Shown here: piece after piece, positions 21,961 to 34,300 of the stretch
How positions within the stretch are numbered: position 1 is the stretch's first letter
Layout of the letters: every line of letters starts with the position of its first letter
Origin: Apoda limacodes
Taxonomy: Eukaryota > Arthropoda > Insecta > Lepidoptera > Limacodidae
Reading direction: 5' to 3'
NCBI GenBank assembly: GCA_946406115.1
Contig: OX291547.1
Coordinates: 8,189,001-8,253,000, forward strand
DNA: 64,000 nucleotides
Translations under genes and position numbers: made by a program
Notes under the pieces: generated by a model
Database searches by the model: none
The model's input: the letters and a program-made list of their open reading frames with translations, nothing else
What the model was told of the DNA's origin: nothing

Positions 21961-23821
21961 TGGGGGAGTTATTAGAAAAGATTTAATTAAAATATTTTAT
22001 CTATAGAAGTTAGTTTTTTTAGTTTCTCAAAACTTTTTGAGTGTTCCACGTATATCCTAAGTCCTAAACCTAAAAATATCCCATGAATAAAATGATTTAT
22101 TTAAGTATAATATGAAATTACCAGTTGTGATAAACTGATGCCGAGTCTAAATATTCTATGACATTGTCATTGAAGTGCTGCGCTGGTGGCTAACTAAAGG
22201 TGAGGGGGCATTCTTGGGGAAAGGGAAAACACAAATGCTCAAGGCTATTGAAATGGGGAACGTTCTTAAGGACCTGCTAATGGGTCTAACGGACCCAGTT
22301 CTTTAATTTAAAAGTTAAACTCCCTACTGTTGCCTAGTAATAAAACCAGTGTTACTTATAATAATCTTGTATCTGGTTTGCGAAATAAGTTAAATTTGTG
22401 TAGTTACATAACACAATACATAATTTCTTATTTCGTAAACGAAGCGAACGAAAGCATACCTAGGTATGATCTTTGTAGTATTTCTACATATTAATTCAAA
22501 TTAGAACAGCTTATTATTTTCTCAGTGTTTTCTTGGCAGGTATTTGTACAGACAGAGTATGCGTGGCTAGGTAGTTAGTTCATTAAATAGTAAGTAAGCA
22601 TAATTTCCAATACCTAATGCAAATAGACTAGTCTTAGGTACAAACTTTTTTACACTAGTGTTTTTGTTTTTTACTTACCTACTATCTTTTTATTGTGTGA
22701 CACCTATCTACGTTCTCTCATATATTGTAAACGAGAAGAAGTAGATAAACATTTATAAACCTAGTACTGTCTGTGAATTATTGTTCTAAGTCATAGTAAC
22801 TACAAGTTCTAATGTCTTTCTACCTAGCTACCTGTTATAACTTGTCACCAATAAGATAGGTACCTGTTTCTTTGTTTGTGCTTTTTTTATCTGTTAACAG
22901 TTCTTTTCTTTTATTTTGTAACGGTTTTCCTGTTTTTTTACAAGAAATAAACTTATTTATTAATGTGTAATAACTTTTAAGTTTTGAGGTTTGCGATGTA
23001 GCCGCTCTTAGTACCTACCTTTCAACGACAGTGTAGCACGGCGAATGGCGGTCGTATTCGTCAGTTAGCACGCTGCGTGTAAGTGCTACAGACGTAACAG
23101 GTGCGTTCGGAACCCTTAGAAAGAACAAAAAGAAATACCATAGTAGTTTACACAAACCAGAGGAAGAGAAGCACTCGAAACCATAGACCTAGGATTTTTC
23201 GCTACGCATGCTCGAAACCTACTTTGGATTTCAAAATAATGCCATACTGGTATCTAACGTACCCAAACGTAGCATAGTAAGTAGTTCTTTAAACATCTAC
23301 TATGCCTCATGATGCCAAAATAGATGTAGAAACCGGTGAAAAAAAGAAACCGGAAATGATAACTGACTATAATGCTTTAAAATGTGTAGTCGATATAAGT
23401 TGATCAGATGACACGTATTCTGTGTCAAAACGAACTCAAAGATGGCCACTGTTTATATTTTTCGGATAATTGAATATTCGTGGACTGGACACTTACAATA
23501 GTCAGAAGACTAATTTAAATTCTGATAACTTCACGAGAAGAAATTTTATCAAAACGTTGGTTATTTCTCCGTTTCAACCACACCTTCAGGATAGAATTTC
23601 TATTACAAACATTCCACAGCATATCAAATTATCCGTATCCTAAATATAATTCCCGAAGTCAACTGCGGCATCCAACCCACCCCCGTCAATGGGTGGACGA
23701 AAAGTGCGTTGCGGTCTTTGTAACTGGAAAAAAGATCGAAAAATCACTAGACATCGCACGGTATCTTACGGAACCCTTAACTTACCAAGATAAAACAAGC
23801 ACTTTATCTATCTGTACTAAA
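21961..23821. other. Intergenic stretch
   Basis: The sequence is AT-rich with many 'tacctac' type short motifs. A slightly GC-richer part near 23000-23110 may be an old element or promoter. No gene is recognised. Confidence 0.45.
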
Positions 23822-24064
23822 TTAGCTTTCAATCAGCGTTTTTTTTATTTGTCCAGTGTAGTTAGTGCTAATGATAAAAAAATATTTTATCTCCATAATT
23901 AATATTATGGTAGAGATTAGTGTCAAACCAAAAACTAGTTTCACCATACTTATCCAGTAAGGCCAAATATAGAGTAATAATATCGTAGTACCAATTAAAA
24001 TGGAAACAGACAATGGAATCACTAGTATGAATTGTCGAAAAGCAAGCATTCGCGCGTGCTCCAT
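23822..24064 (-). CDS. Tentative small membrane protein, 80 residues
   Basis: The frame starts at ATG 24064 and has two long hydrophobic stretches, roughly residues 12-35 and 38-65, followed by a short polar tail (TGQIKKTLIES). I do not recognise a family. The upstream side is locally GC-rich. There is no clear poly(A) signal beyond an AATAAA inside the frame's end. AT-rich DNA yields hydrophobic frames by chance, so this is weak. Confidence 0.25.
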   Translation of the reverse strand: MEHARMLAFRQFILVIPLSVSILIGTTILLLYIWPYWISMVKLVFGLTLISTIILIMEIKYFFIISTNYTGQIKKTLIES

Positions 24065-24127
24065 CGCTGGCTCGTCGAGTTCGCTACGCGCGCAATTTGT
24101 AGCCGTACCTCACGTTGCGTAGCACGC

Positions 24128-24373
24128 TGTTGGCTAATTGGGAAAAGTCTCGAGAACGCCAGACTCTGCAATTCGAGAAAAACATGATTGCAAGTAGGTC
24201 TTACCTCTCGAGACCCGTGAAAGTACTTGGATAAATTTTTCTCTCGAATGCTCGAGTCTCAAAACCAGTACTCGAGACTGTGCCCATTGGAGCTCATTGC
24301 GAACAGTTTCGAGAACAAGTTCTGGAGTTCGCGAGTCTGGAGCGCTGAATACTGTTCGCAATAGCGATCCTAG
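24128..24373. repeat. Inverted-repeat element, family E (largest copy)
   Basis: The ends 'gctaattgggaaaagtctcgag' and 'ctgttcgcaatagcgatcc' are rough inverted counterparts, and the inside is full of CTCGAG-like motifs and 'aagtaggtcttacctc'. Related copies are at 24535-24699 and 54585-54718. Confidence 0.55.
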
Positions 24374-24534
24374 AAGGTTAATCAAGTTAATAAAAAAAAA
24401 AAATTGGTTTAAAAAAGTATCCTACATTGCTGTATTGCGCAGTCAGTTTGGGGGTCCATATTAAACCATAACCAGCAGTGTATTTAAGTTTAGATTATAT
24501 TAAAACCAAATTATATATTTGCCTTGGTGTATCC

Positions 24535-24699
24535 TAGGAGCTTATTGCGAACAGTCTCGTCTAAGTAAGCCAGACTCGTGAATTCAGGAGTATTTATGCA
24601 AGTACTTTCACAGATCTCAAGAGGTGATATCAACTTGCATACATTATTCTATAGAATTCTTAAATTTGGAGTCCTCAAGACTTTTCGCTATAAGCTCCC
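24535..24699. repeat. MITE-like element, family E
   Basis: The terminal inverted repeat is 'ggagcttattgcgaacag' on the left and, read in reverse, 'ggagcttatagcgaaaag' on the right. It is about 160 bp, noncoding, and shares interior motifs with the copies at 24128 and 54585. Confidence 0.7.
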
Positions 24700-25222
24700 T
24701 TAATTTTTTTGGGTAAAATGCAACAAAGCCCTTTGTGGAGAACACATGAAACACGTTTGTTCAGATTGTTATAACTAAATTAGGTGTAGAAAGAGACTGA
24801 GTAATGTTTTGTAATAGTATTTTATCCCAAAGAAAGATATTTAAGTTTGTTGATTTTCAAAGTTAATTTTTTTGTGTTCTATAATTATTGATCTTTAATT
24901 GTTAATTAGTCTAAGTAGGTACATCATAGAAGTATAAGAAAATATAGAAGGTATTGTTTTAAATAATTTATTTCAGAAATTTTCACATTTAACCTTAATC
25001 TTGTCATAAAAGTATGCCAAAAAACCTTTAATTTTTGTAATAACTTGTAGTTTAAGAAAAAGCATGTAATTTTGAAAACATAGGGTCCAGCACATTCGGT
25101 AGCGAGTATATGTGTTACAAATTAAGGCGCGAGTCCCTAAGTGTTAAATAGCTCAATAACTTAATGGTAAATAAAGGAAAGTTAAGCGTAAAGCAAGATA
25201 ATTTAATGAATTTTGTTTCTTA

Positions 25223-25440
25223 TTACCATCCATTGTAGCAGATTCGTGAATATGGCGCCGTTGCGTGAAACAGTTTATATTCTGAACAGCTGTCTTCTGT
25301 TGGATTCAATTCGAATTCCGCTTTAGCCTGGGTTTTTTTGTAATGCAATTTCTTAATTTCAGCAGTTTGCCAAGGTGAAGATTGATATTTTAATTTCACC
25401 GGCTTCATCGGAGCATTGATATCATTTAATTTAGTGATAA
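25223..25440 (-). pseudogene. LINE fragment (between endonuclease and polymerase)
   Basis: The minus-strand frame includes KYQSSPWQTAEIKKLHYKK and AKAEFELNPTEDSCSEYKLF, which resembles the 'PW-x-T-x-E(I/L)-(K/R)-x-L' region before the reverse transcriptase in many insect LINEs. Only this short part remains, ending at a stop near 25223. Confidence 0.55.
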
Positions 25441-26883
25441 AAATACCTTTACACTTTTTTATCCATAGTAACTAACAACACTATTTATTATCTACCAATC
25501 AGTAGGTATTCAGAACGCCTTCTAAAAGACGATCCATTAATACCAAAAAAATACGCTGCATGATAATTCTTGATTGCGCTTTAGATTAGCAAATCTTATA
25601 CGATAAAATGTATCTAAATTAAATCGTAATACGAGAATGCTTCTCCAGGACATTGACCATGTTTGGTGATATGTTTTGGAGATAAGACCAAAACATAATT
25701 TACATTGGTCGTGAGTTTAAGTCCTTGCCTGTAATAAACTCATAGGTTATGATCATAATGGGTGGCGGCATAGGAGTCAAATTTACGTAACTAGTATAGG
25801 TGGGCCCTGTGCTGCGGTGTCATTCTTAAAACTAGAAGTGATTAGATTAGTATAAATATTATCATTTCAACTGAACTTAATCTTCTTCTGTATATATAAA
25901 AGGCAAACGTTACTGACTGACGGATCGAGCTGAAATTGGGCACACATATAGCTATTATGATGAAGACGTGCGCTAAAAATTGAAAATCCTTTATTATCAA
26001 AAACTGACCCCCTAAAGGGTTGGAACGGGGGTTTAAAGTTTGTATGAAGCACAAAGATCGAGAGGTTAATTTTTGAGAGAGAGAGAAAACGTCAAGTGTG
26101 AGTGGGGTTCTTTTTTTTTATAATTGAGGAGTTGCCGTAAATCCTACGCCGATAACCAAATTTAGGGCGGGCGAAGCCGCAGGCAGAAGCTAGTATCAGA
26201 TATGATTTGATATTTTGTTTCGCTAGATCGTCAATTGGAGGTAGCAAACTTAGTTTACGACTTTATTCTTTGAAGCAAATGATCTAATACCGAAATTTCT
26301 ATTTATTGAAAATCCTCTCACACGTAATAAACAAAAAAAAAATTGGCACAAATAACTTTACTGAAACTACAAGAAGCTGGCTATTACCATAAACGGGGAG
26401 GAGCGCGTCTTTAGTTTATGTAATATCTCAATTGCTTATTCCAGGAACTAAATCAGAATTCGGTAGATTTTGTTTAACGATGAGCTTGTCGCTACTGGAA
26501 TACCGTAGTAGTCCTCGAATATTTTCGCAGAAAGACCTTCCACTAATTCTACAAGATGACACTTTTTTTTCCTCAATATAAATACGAAGTGCCTGTATTT
26601 TTATGGTTAACTAGCTGGTCTCCCACGGTATTATATAGGTATCAAGCGGTGGAAGTCCTATACAAACATTCTTCCCTATAAACTTCCGTAAGCATTACGG
26701 CAACTTTCCAGAAATTCCTTACCTAACTCGAAATTCTTTATTTTGAACTAAAATTGCAAATACAAGTACCTACTTTACGATTACGAGTACGATATTTCCA
26801 TAGATTTTATTTAAAATTACCAGATTTTCATTCAAACTTTTTATTTTTCCCTCTCAGCAAATGATTTTTTAAAAATGCTGACA
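25441..26883. other. Intergenic stretch with a dispersed repeat
   Basis: A repeat lies near 25890-26195. On the minus strand it starts 'ctagcttctgcctgcggctt' and contains 'cggcgtaggatttacggc', with 'aacgttactgactgacgg' at the other end. Similar decorated repeats are common in Lepidoptera. The rest shows nothing I can name. Confidence 0.5.
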
Positions 26884-27149
26884 TAGGGGAAGCCTGGGCG
26901 AGAAGCAAAATCCAGGTAATGGTTTTTTATAAAAATCTATACTAGATGGCGTTACTACATTTTGCATAGGCCTAGCGCGTGCGGCCGGCGGACGCCATGA
27001 CAGTTTGACCAAAACAATAAGTGCGAGTATGTGTTGTGGAGATAAAAAAAAAATTCGTGTTGTTTTTTTACGATTTTTGCAAAGGTTTGTATACTAAGTT
27101 TGTATATTACCAATCAGCTGGTATTTGTCTATTAGTATTGTATTTGTAA

Positions 27150-27245
27150 AGAAAAACAATAATCGCAAATTACACTCGCATATACTAATAATAGAATAGT
27201 CTATTATTACTATATACGAGTGTAATTTGCGATTATTTTTTTTCT
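27150..27245. repeat. Long hairpin inside the pogo-like element
   Basis: The left arm 'aataatcgcaaattacactcg' minus its first base and the right arm 'cgagtgtaatttgcgattatt' minus its last base are perfect inverted counterparts, extended inward by near-matching AT-rich sequence ('actaataatag', 'ctattattact'). The total stem is about 45 bp. Confidence 0.8.
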
Positions 27246-27348
27246 TTTACCTACTTGCAATACTAGTCAAGTCATAGCTTGTAGTAGATATTAGTACGTT
27301 GGGCAAAACGAATATGGGCAAAACGGTTAAGGTATTCGTTTTGCCCGT

Positions 27349-27801
27349 TTGGTATATCCAACTTCCACTTTGTCCAATTATATACTGGAAGAAGTATCAC
27401 CTAATTTAGTGGGAGTAAGTCATCCAACAGCTGCAGTGAATCTTACACCATTGCAAATCAGACCCATACCAATTATGGCTGCTCCTAAAACAGGTCGCAA
27501 ACACAAGAGACAAAAATCAGAGGTATTAACATCTACACCTGTCAAAGCTGATCAAGCTATAAAATTTAAAAAGATGAAAATCTCTGACTTATCTGGCCCC
27601 AGCAAGACAAAGAAGAAACGATGCCTTGACAAATCGCTAAGCAAAAGCCCGAAACCTGATTTTTACTGCTTGGTGTGCGCTGATAGGTACACTGATCCTT
27701 CAACAGAAGATTGGATTCAATGTAATCAGTGCAAAAGTTGGGCTCATGAGGACTGTACCTCCTATGTAGGAACTCGCAGCTATTTTTGCGATGAATGCTA
27801 A
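27349..27801 (+). pseudogene. Pogo-type transposase C-terminal part with PHD-like zinc finger
   Basis: The 150-residue frame (begins at a GTG, so the true upstream codons are unclear) has a lysine-rich linker (KTGRKHKRQKSE, SKTKKKRCLDKSLSK) and then a clean C4HC3-like finger: CLVCADRY, WIQCNQCKSWAHEDC and FCDEC at the very end. This finger caps many insect pogo/Tigger-like transposases. The N-terminal DNA-binding and DDE catalytic parts are absent. The finger itself looks intact. Confidence 0.75.
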
Positions 27802-28070
27802 GATTAATGTTTAATTTATTAGTATATTCTTTTTGCCCTTTAGGCCTATTCGTTTTGCCCCACCCCTCTGGGCAAAACGAATAATTGACAACTTTTTTAA
27901 AATGGCTATTATTTTTTGAAAAATGTTTAAGTTTCTTAATTTTTATTGTTATTTTTCAAAGATGATTAACGAAAGTACAAATAAAAAGTACAAAGAGTTC
28001 TATTGATTATCAGATTGCTGTTTTATTTATACTTTCCCTTAAAATATGCGTCTTGCCCGGGCTTCCCCTA

Positions 28071-31000
28071 CGTTCTTTATTTGCAACTGAAAGTCTATGT
28101 TATACAAATTTTCATGGCTTTATTTACAAAAAATATTATTCGGATTCCCACACAAAGTTTTAATCCCTATTTTATCCCTTAGGTGATGATGTTGCTGGAA
28201 CAGTAGAAGACGACATTTCAAACTAAAAAAGCCTTATACTAATTTCATGGATTGAACCACAGACCTAGGATTTTTACGTTAGGTACTGTAATATCTATGG
28301 ATTGAACTTAAAAATTGACAGATTTTCATCCAAACATCCAAACCCTGAAGATTTAGTTTGAAGCTATACCATCGATATGACTGTACTAGCTCTCTATACA
28401 ACGGTTTCTGGCACCAAATTAACCAGCCCTAAGCACACAAGAGGCTTATTATTATAATTAGCAGCTGTTTAGATCATTGTTAGAGACGTTACATGGATGT
28501 GCTATAGCTTAGGCAGCTATCAACAGGATATAAATAATACAATTCCTGCTCCCTTAATTCTTTGGAAGAGCCAAGCCTACGATTTAGCTCCTTTTATTCT
28601 CTAAGACAGCCAAGAAATGTTTTATAGCTTGGCGAAAGTTAAACTAATGGCATTGTATCCAAAGTAGCCATGTAGCCAAAGTTGTTCAGACTTTGGCTAC
28701 ATGGCGACTTTGGCGGAAGTGATTTCAAATAAAATTATACAGTAACACATTTTGTTGATTTTTTCTCCAATATACAGTCTTTAATCGGCTGTACTAACAG
28801 TGTACAAAATGCTGCTAATACAGTCATTAGACATTTTCTATTCCAACTAAATTACGCTGTAATATATATGGCTTGTTTGATATCATTAACGCTGATGTTC
28901 TACTTGGGAAGAGACTATAAAGTAGACTCTACTTAAACGCTGTCTACAGGTTCTCAAGTCTTCTAAAAAGTTTAAATCATGTTCTTCAAGCAATGTCGAT
29001 GAAAATGCTGCAAATACCAGGGATTACGTAGGTATCAGAAATACAAACAAAACATTGTCTAATTTTAGTTCAATGCAGGGCACCCTCGGCAGCGTCTGTG
29101 TGTAACACCCATTAAGCTCCCCTTTTGTAATATTTTCATAGTATTATTAAAGACAGTTTCGGAAAGTAGCGTGTCATTGTTTCGAAACGATAACGCAATT
29201 TCAAATACACGGGTAGGTATTTTATTTTCTTATTTAGCAATATAAAGTTGTTATTAAAAAATATGGTCACAAAATTAAACATATCGCATAGACATCTGTC
29301 TATGCGATATGTTTAATTTTGTGACCATCTGGTTATTTAATGGTGTTTGTGACTTTTAAGTTCCTAGTTCTCAAAGTTTTAAATAAAAGAAAACACATGT
29401 ACCTACTTGTGTTCAGGAATGTACCTATAAGAATTATTTTCTATATTTAAAACAAACAAATAAAACACATGAGAAATAGTCAAATTATGTATAATTATGA
29501 TCAGCTCTAAAAAGAACATAATATACAAAAAGACATTTTATGAAATAAAAATCAAACAACGTATTCAGTGAGCAGGTACTGTGGTATGAAAAAAAAAATG
29601 AAATTGTAGATAAGCTACAAAAATATACAAAAAATGAGAAATGATAATGAGTGAATGATGCGATTAAAACAGTTGTAACATCAACATTATTGACACAATT
29701 AATAATCTTGACTAGGTAGTTATAGCATTACCTACAAATGGCGGAAAGTTTAATAATAAAGGTTTATTCTCCGTAATCTGTATACTTTTTTATTAGATAT
29801 GTGGTAAAAATTACATACTTTCTGAAAGTTAGATATGCCTATACAATTTTTTTTTTGAGAATTCTTAGGAGAAATTTGAGTATTAATATAACCGCTATTT
29901 TTGTTTAAAACCGTGTACTTACATTAGTACATATTTACAATATTCCTTCTATGTATATACATCTGTTATAAATTTCGAGATCAAAATAAAAATAGTGAAC
30001 TAAGACTGTCGTTTTCAAGTTGGTTGACGAGGTTAAAAACAACCGGTAGCTGGTTTTCTATCAGAAGCTAGACCATTTTTACTAATGGTATTAGACGATA
30101 AGGTTTCTTTATAAAAAACGAACCAATATATACTGATTAATATGACTCATATTATAATGAGATTGAAGGCAAAAAATGCTTTGACGTTTATGAAAAAATA
30201 CAAAAGAATGTTTTGAGTTTTTAACAACAATGTTCAACGAATGACCTTAAAGTACCTTAGTTGGTTAGTTCAACAACATAAAACAAACTCTACAAAAACA
30301 AACCTTGAAATGTTTTTAAAAGTGCACATGACCCTAAAAGAATAAAATATATATACATGGATACTTTTTAGATCGAATCTAACACTTAAGAATATCGCAG
30401 TAAGCGAAATAAATATAGTTTTTCCACAGCATCGTGTCATGGGAAGATTGAGACACCAATTAACACTGAAAGCTAATAAAAACAAGCATCAAATAAGTTA
30501 CTATATTTAAGTATTTTATCAAATTATTTTAATTTATATTTACAGAATTTAACACAATCACTCGCGGCTATTCAACAACATACTACGCCACTAACTTTGG
30601 ATAATCGTTGCAAAAACGGTCCATTTAGAAGTGCAGACACTCGCGAAGAATATTAAAATTATTTACTGTCCTTATTAACGGATTGTGTTCAGTGGTCACA
30701 ATAGTAGTAATTTCTGATGACAGCGGTCATAGCATCTGTACGAGCGCGACGGCAAATAATTATACGCGCGCAAGAGAGACAAATAGTGACCGGTCATTGA
30801 ACGAAATTCTTCCTGCTTCGCGTCCATGCTATAGAGGGTATTCTATTTTAATATAACAAGTCCAACAAATTCACTGTCTGCAGTTATAAACTGACCTTAT
30901 ACGATCTATAAGCTAAACTAATTTACAATAAAGCTTTTAGGACAACATTTACAAATATTAACAAAGATTTTGTTCGACATTAACAATAACAAATGGGGTG

Positions 31001-31278
31001 GGGTTAATTGCAAATTCCTATTCGCATTCGTAAGTCTACACCATTACCTCTTCTAGCGAATATTATTTACGAAAAATCTCGCTATATTGAGTCTCAAGGA
31101 ATAATACGTCTTATTATAATTAACTTTATGGTAGTTTCGGAAATCTTAAGATGAAAAGTGTAACTTTTAGACTATATTCCCTCAGCGCGTTGCACGGTAC
31201 GGTCGCTCGCTACATCTGTTGATTCGACGACCATCGTGAATTTACAACAACTTAATTCCAGTATTGTTGTGCGGGCGT
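28071..31278. other. Downstream region and probable 3'UTR of the Rho-GEF gene
   Basis: The right-hand part should include the 3'UTR of the minus-strand Rho-GEF gene, whose stop codon is at 31281-31279. Minus-strand AATAAA candidates are near 29788 and 29763, but none is clearly the used site. A near-perfect palindrome lies at 29263-29328. I see no other gene. Confidence 0.5.
29263..29328. repeat. Near-perfect palindrome, 32-bp arms, 2-base centre
   Basis: Arms 29263-29294 and 29297-29328 are perfect inverted copies around 'tc'. The arm starts 'atggtcacaaaattaaac' and ends 'cgcatagaca'. No coding frame or repeat partner was noticed. Confidence 0.9.
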
Positions 31279-31376
31279 CTAATGATCGTGCACCCGGTCG
31301 TGCGACCGGCTGGACGACCGCGAGGTTTTGCGCTGGTCGAGGTAGGCCGCCGGCGCCCAGCCCTCGCCTTGACCAC
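31279..31376 (-). CDS. Dbs: Rho-GEF last exon: end of SH3 and stop
   Basis: The acceptor is 'ttctttcag'. It reads GQGEGWAPAAYLDQR, the last SH3 strand, then a basic serine-rich tail (KTSRSSSRSHDR) and a TAG. Confidence 0.9.
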
Positions 31377-34300
31377 CTGAAAGAATTCAAACATGTATAT
31401 TAAATAAAAATTAAGTATATTTGTGAAGATAATACATTTCCATAACTAGACTTTATAGACAGATAGGACGATATTCAATTCAATCTATCTTTACTATCAA
31501 AAAGATTTCTAAAATGAATAGGTATACGGTAAGCGCGAATAAAAGGACTTAATTAAAATAACTTTTGCAGTCAATAATTACCTACAGTTACCTACTGAGA
31601 CGAGTAATGCGAAAAATATACACAATAGGATAAAGAAATTAAAACAGGCAGTATAAATCGTACACCAAATAATAAAGTATAAGGCTAGGTAACCTAGAAA
31701 TAGGTAAGAAAAGTGTAGGGTTTCTCGACCTTTTTGATTTCTCGAGACACGAGAATTCTCGACTAGGATTTCTCGAGTATCTCTAAATCAAATGGTAAAT
31801 TAGTTAGTTACCATAAATTTTACTTATTAATAAACAAATCAACAACAAACAATAAATTAAACGCACGACATTTGGCTGGTCTATATAAAAAGTAAAGAGG
31901 GGGTAGTAGTTAACTTTTTATAATTATAAAAAAATAATTAGTAAAATTAAATCGATAACATACATATTTAGATAACTATAAAAACTTGTTTAACATAAAA
32001 GGCATTTCGGTACAAACTTAAACTAAAAATGCCTTTTATATTTTTCATTACACTTTTTCGTAAACGGTGACATTACATGCTGGCAAAGCGGGTACTGAGA
32101 CCTTAATTACTCCAACGGGCTTTTTCTTTGTTAATTTATTTTTTTCAAAACAAATACTAAATACTAAAAAATTTTATGTTAATAATATCAGAGTCTTTCG
32201 ATTAAACAAATCATAATTAAATTTCAATACTATTTTTTTAGTTACCTAGCGCACGGAATTGATTTCTCGAGTTCTCGAGGCATTGAGTTTTTTTCCGTCT
32301 CGACTAAAGACAAATTTCTCAAGAATTCTCGAGCAGAACCCTAGAAAAGTGGTACCAACCTGCAAGCCGCACGTACCACCATCCCGCGCAGCCCACTTTG
32401 AGTAGTTCTGCATTTTGCCCCTCCCGCAATGAGACCTCACTAGCGCCCACCGCCGTGTAGTCCGACAGAGCCACCAGCGTGCACCCCACAGCCTGCCGAC
32501 CAGTGCATACTCAACCTCATTGCACATAATAGTACAGTGCAATAACTAATTAGTTTACTCGCATTCATACTTCAGATCTCTTATCTCATGCGTAAGAAAG
32601 TTGGTAGGTACAACGCAATCATGGAGCAGTTACCCGTGCACAAAAGATGTTATATCGTTTTTTCTAATTCAACCAAACAAACTTATCAACTGTCTAATTT
32701 CCGCGAGCTTAGACCAATTATTTACCAATAGAGGCATAGCACATATTATATTCAATATTATTAACGGCTAGTTATCTCATTCGTACGCGTATTCAAGCCT
32801 AGGTAAAAAGACGGGACATTATTTACTCTAATTAACATTGTAAGAGATCTGCTACCGTACACTTTATTAACTAAGTATCATTCAAACTGTTACGGAGTTT
32901 ACATTAATTATGTCTGTCTGAAGTCTGCACTTATTCGCGCCTGCTTTTGATCAGATAGCGTGCGAAAAAAAATGGCATACATTTTCCTTGCGTGTTTGCA
33001 GTTTTCATGTTATATAGAAACGAATAGTTATTAAATAAATATAATCTATTTTCAATCCCCAGTGACTCGTTTGTATAATAACACCAATACAACAAAAAAA
33101 AAATATAATTTTAATGTAGTAAACCATGCTATCTCAATTTTAAACAGAATCAGGTGAAGAGTTTTCGAAGTAAATGTGCAATAGCGTTTACACATAGTTA
33201 TTGTTGTACATCGATTAGTGCATTCCACCGTTTAGCAACTAAACTCAACTTGTGACATGCAATTGGTACACATTATAATACACAGTAGAAATATTGTTTT
33301 TTCACACAATGTGTAACATGCAAGCCAGATGTTAGTACGATATTAATAATTATATATTATAGTACCTACACATTTGTTTATGCACTATAATGTTGCATTG
33401 CATAAAAAAAAATTGCTTAGATTTGTCTTTGATTGTGAAGTTTTTGAATTTTTATGAGTGGTTTGAAAAAGTTTCTTCCCATCTCACTTTTCAACCAATA
33501 TTAAGTAAGATCCCCCTTCTATTAAGTAAGATCCTCCCTTCTAACTTTTCATCTATTTCGAGGACCGCTAACGCATACTGCAAAAACGAATGAAAAGGGG
33601 CCTAAAAAAAATCTTTCATGTAAAATGAAATGCCTACCAAAATGTTACTAATTTTAAATGATAAAACAATAATGAACACAAAATCTCAACTTTTCCTTTG
33701 AATTAAGAAATACAAACCTTTATTGACTTGGCTAACTGGCTACTTGTCTTTTTACCTTCACTAATAGTTGCAAGCTGTTTTTTCACTTATTGCTATTCAT
33801 AGCTATTTTGATTTACATGTTTTCAAGTTGTTCTTTTTAATGTTAAGGTAAGTGCCTAAATTAATTCATAGCATACTAGACGAAAATAAAGAAGTCACCA
33901 TAAAAATATTTACTATTTTTTTTATGCTGTAATATTTTATTACACGAGGGACATAATTTAGAAGCTAAATAGGAATGAACTGTTTCATTTATGTATTTTA
34001 CAACTAAACAACTAAAATTTTCTTTATAAGGACCACATTTGAATTGTGAATGTTGTAGTGTCTCAGCAGTATAGGCAAGTCGACTGGCGACATCTGCAGG
34101 TGCTGAGACATTTATGTGAAGCCGCAACTATGATTGAACATCTAGTTACAGGACTAAGGCCGCGTCCACACTGGCCGGTGGCTTACTTAGCGCCTAAAGG
34201 TTAGATACACCCGTGGTAAGTCACTAGGATGGGTACTTGGTGGCTTTCTTATCGCCTTGCAGGGTGCCTCGCTTAGCGCCTAGCGACACCCAAACACGAT

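Larger units (their letters stand above)
26884..28070 (+). mobile_element. Pogo-like DNA transposon, internally deleted, with TA target sites
   Basis: Terminal inverted repeats 'ggggaagcctgggcgaga' (from 26886) and, in reverse, 'ggggaagcccgggcaaga' (ending 28068) are flanked by TA on both sides, the target duplication of the Tc1/mariner/pogo group. The element is about 1.18 kb and encodes only the C-terminal part of a transposase. Noncoding motifs 'gggcaaaacgaata' occur in both orientations around the coding part, and a long hairpin lies at 27150-27245. It depends on a full-length relative for movement. Confidence 0.82.

Noticed and set aside
32246..32542. 98-residue minus-strand frame as a gene
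   Set aside because: The real coding frame of the exon 32360-32492 is a different one that gives an SH3 domain and fits both splice phases.
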